A stretch of DNA of 64,000 nucleotides from Streptosporangiaceae bacterium (lineage in GTDB: Bacteria > Actinomycetota > Actinomycetes > Streptosporangiales > Streptosporangiaceae). Numbering within the stretch: position 1 is the stretch's first letter; every line of letters starts with the position of its first letter. Position numbers and translations under genes: made by a program. The notes under the pieces are model-generated. The model had not been told where the DNA came from. It searched no databases and saw only the letters and a list, made by a program, of their open reading frames with translations. This document shows positions 63,443 through 64,000 of this stretch, one piece after another. The stretch spans positions 1 through 64,000 of the forward strand of contig JAFAPY010000357.1 of NCBI GenBank assembly GCA_019246795.1, written 5' to 3'.

Positions 63443-64000
63443 GTGCGATTCCTCAGCGGGACGGTCCCCGGTCATGAGCTGACCTATAGCGACGTGTTCA
63501 TGGTGCCGAGCCGGTCGGCCGTGGGCTCCAGGCTGGACGTGGACCTGGCCACGAGCGACGGCAGCGGCGCGACCATACCCATCGTGGCCGCCAACATGAC
63601 GGCCGTCTCCGGGCGGCGGATGGCCGAGACCGCCGCGCGGCGCGGCGGCCTCGCGATCCTGCCGCAGGACATACCGGTCGAGGTGGTCGCGGACGTGATC
63701 GCCTGGGTCAAGTCGCGTGACCCGGTGGTGGAGACCGCGCTGACGCTGGCACCGGCCGACACCGCGGGCGAGGCACTGAGCCTGCTGCCCAAGCGGGCGC
63801 ACGGCGCGGTCGTCGTGGTCCGCGGCGGGCGGCCAGTGGGGGTGGTCACCGAGGCGGACTGCCAGGGAGTGGACCGGTTCACCCAGCTCAGCCAGGTGAT
63901 GTCCGCCGACCCTTTCACGCTTCCCGCAGGCATCCCGCCGGAACAGGCGTTCGCCCTGCTTCACGACGGACGGCACCGGCTGGCGCCGGTCACAGACGCC
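63443..64000 (+). CDS. guaB1: GuaB1 family IMP dehydrogenase/GMP reductase-related protein (3' cut by window end)
   Basis: The open frame continues through the window edge for 186 codons. The start MRFLSGTVPGHELTYSDVFMVPSRS and IPIVAANMTAVSGRRMAETAARRGGLAILPQD match the TIM-barrel beginning of actinobacterial GuaB1. The insertion with CBS repeats starts at about residue 95. GuaB1 acts in purine interconversion, and in actinobacteria has GMP reductase activity. The catalytic cysteine region lies outside the window. The GTG at 63443 has no ribosome-binding site and follows a duplicated promoter segment. Confidence 0.88.
   Translation, partial: MRFLSGTVPGHELTYSDVFMVPSRSAVGSRLDVDLATSDGSGATIPIVAANMTAVSGRRMAETAARRGGLAILPQDIPVEVVADVIAWVKSRDPVVETALTLAPADTAGEALSLLPKRAHGAVVVVRGGRPVGVVTEADCQGVDRFTQLSQVMSADPFTLPAGIPPEQAFALLHDGRHRLAPVTDA

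Overview
The window is about 72% G+C DNA from a filamentous-type actinobacterium, most likely near Streptosporangiales or Treboniales; the species cannot be named from sequence alone. The evidence is the very high third-position GC, frequent GTG starts, several F420/flavin luciferase-like (LLM) oxidoreductases, a relative of mycothiol-dependent maleylpyruvate isomerase, actinobacterial DUF3000, DUF3093, DUF3710, DUF4193 and DUF4235 genes, and all four late enzymes of the coproporphyrin-dependent heme pathway (hemE, cgoX, cpfC, chdC). Two gene orders match those known from Mycobacterium: chdC-cgoX ... hemE ... DUF3000-rnd ... dxs, and ceoB-ceoC-DUF3710-dut-DUF3093-DUF4193-suhB.

Layout. 0-2.3 kb: MMPL exporter behind a palindromic operator. 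2.3-9.4 kb (minus strand): an omega-aminotransferase/MmsA pair and a three-gene oxidative pentose (Weimberg-type) set. 9.7-10.5 kb: EamA transporter. 10.7-17 kb: polyamine catabolism (aminobutyraldehyde dehydrogenase divergent from Lrp, diamine aminotransferase, D-amino-acid-oxidase-like flavoenzyme, two LLM enzymes). 16.4-19.9 kb: giant LuxR (LAL) regulator. 20-21 kb: msrB and arfB. 21.1-24.7 kb: chdC, cgoX, a membrane protein and a sigma factor. 25-32.3 kb: accessory block with a DUF222-HNH protein and a lutABC lactate operon split by a secreted glycosidase-like gene. 32.3-42.8 kb: hemE, zinc ribbon, DUF3000, rnd, DedA, mutT1-ppk, fprA, dxs. 42.9-50.8 kb: MFS, GT87-like protein, shortened maleylpyruvate-isomerase homologue, PrmC-like methyltransferase, acnA, DUF1932 protein. 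51-52.7 kb: LLM, small protein, GntR. 52.9-60 kb: ceoB/ceoC, DUF3710, dut, AI-2E, DUF3093, DUF4235, DUF4193, inositol phosphatase and cpfC. 60.1-64 kb: MFS, lytic transglycosylase, TetR and a cut-off guaB1.

The most unusual region is 26.9-30.1 kb. An intact lutA is followed by a lutB 5' stub, then an opposing glycosidase-like gene, then a 30-codon internally deleted lutA copy that keeps its start and its ATGA coupling to the intact lutB. A second theme is short tandem repeats: at least ten arrays of 11-48 bp, several inside reading frames and several containing the stop codon of a neighbouring gene. Other points are a nested inverted-repeat element upstream of msrB, crossing complementary segments at 46.2 kb, a methyltransferase whose conserved N-terminus has no canonical start codon, and a 156-residue maleylpyruvate-isomerase homologue that appears to lack its catalytic middle. 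No rRNA, tRNA, CRISPR array or insertion sequence was recognised.
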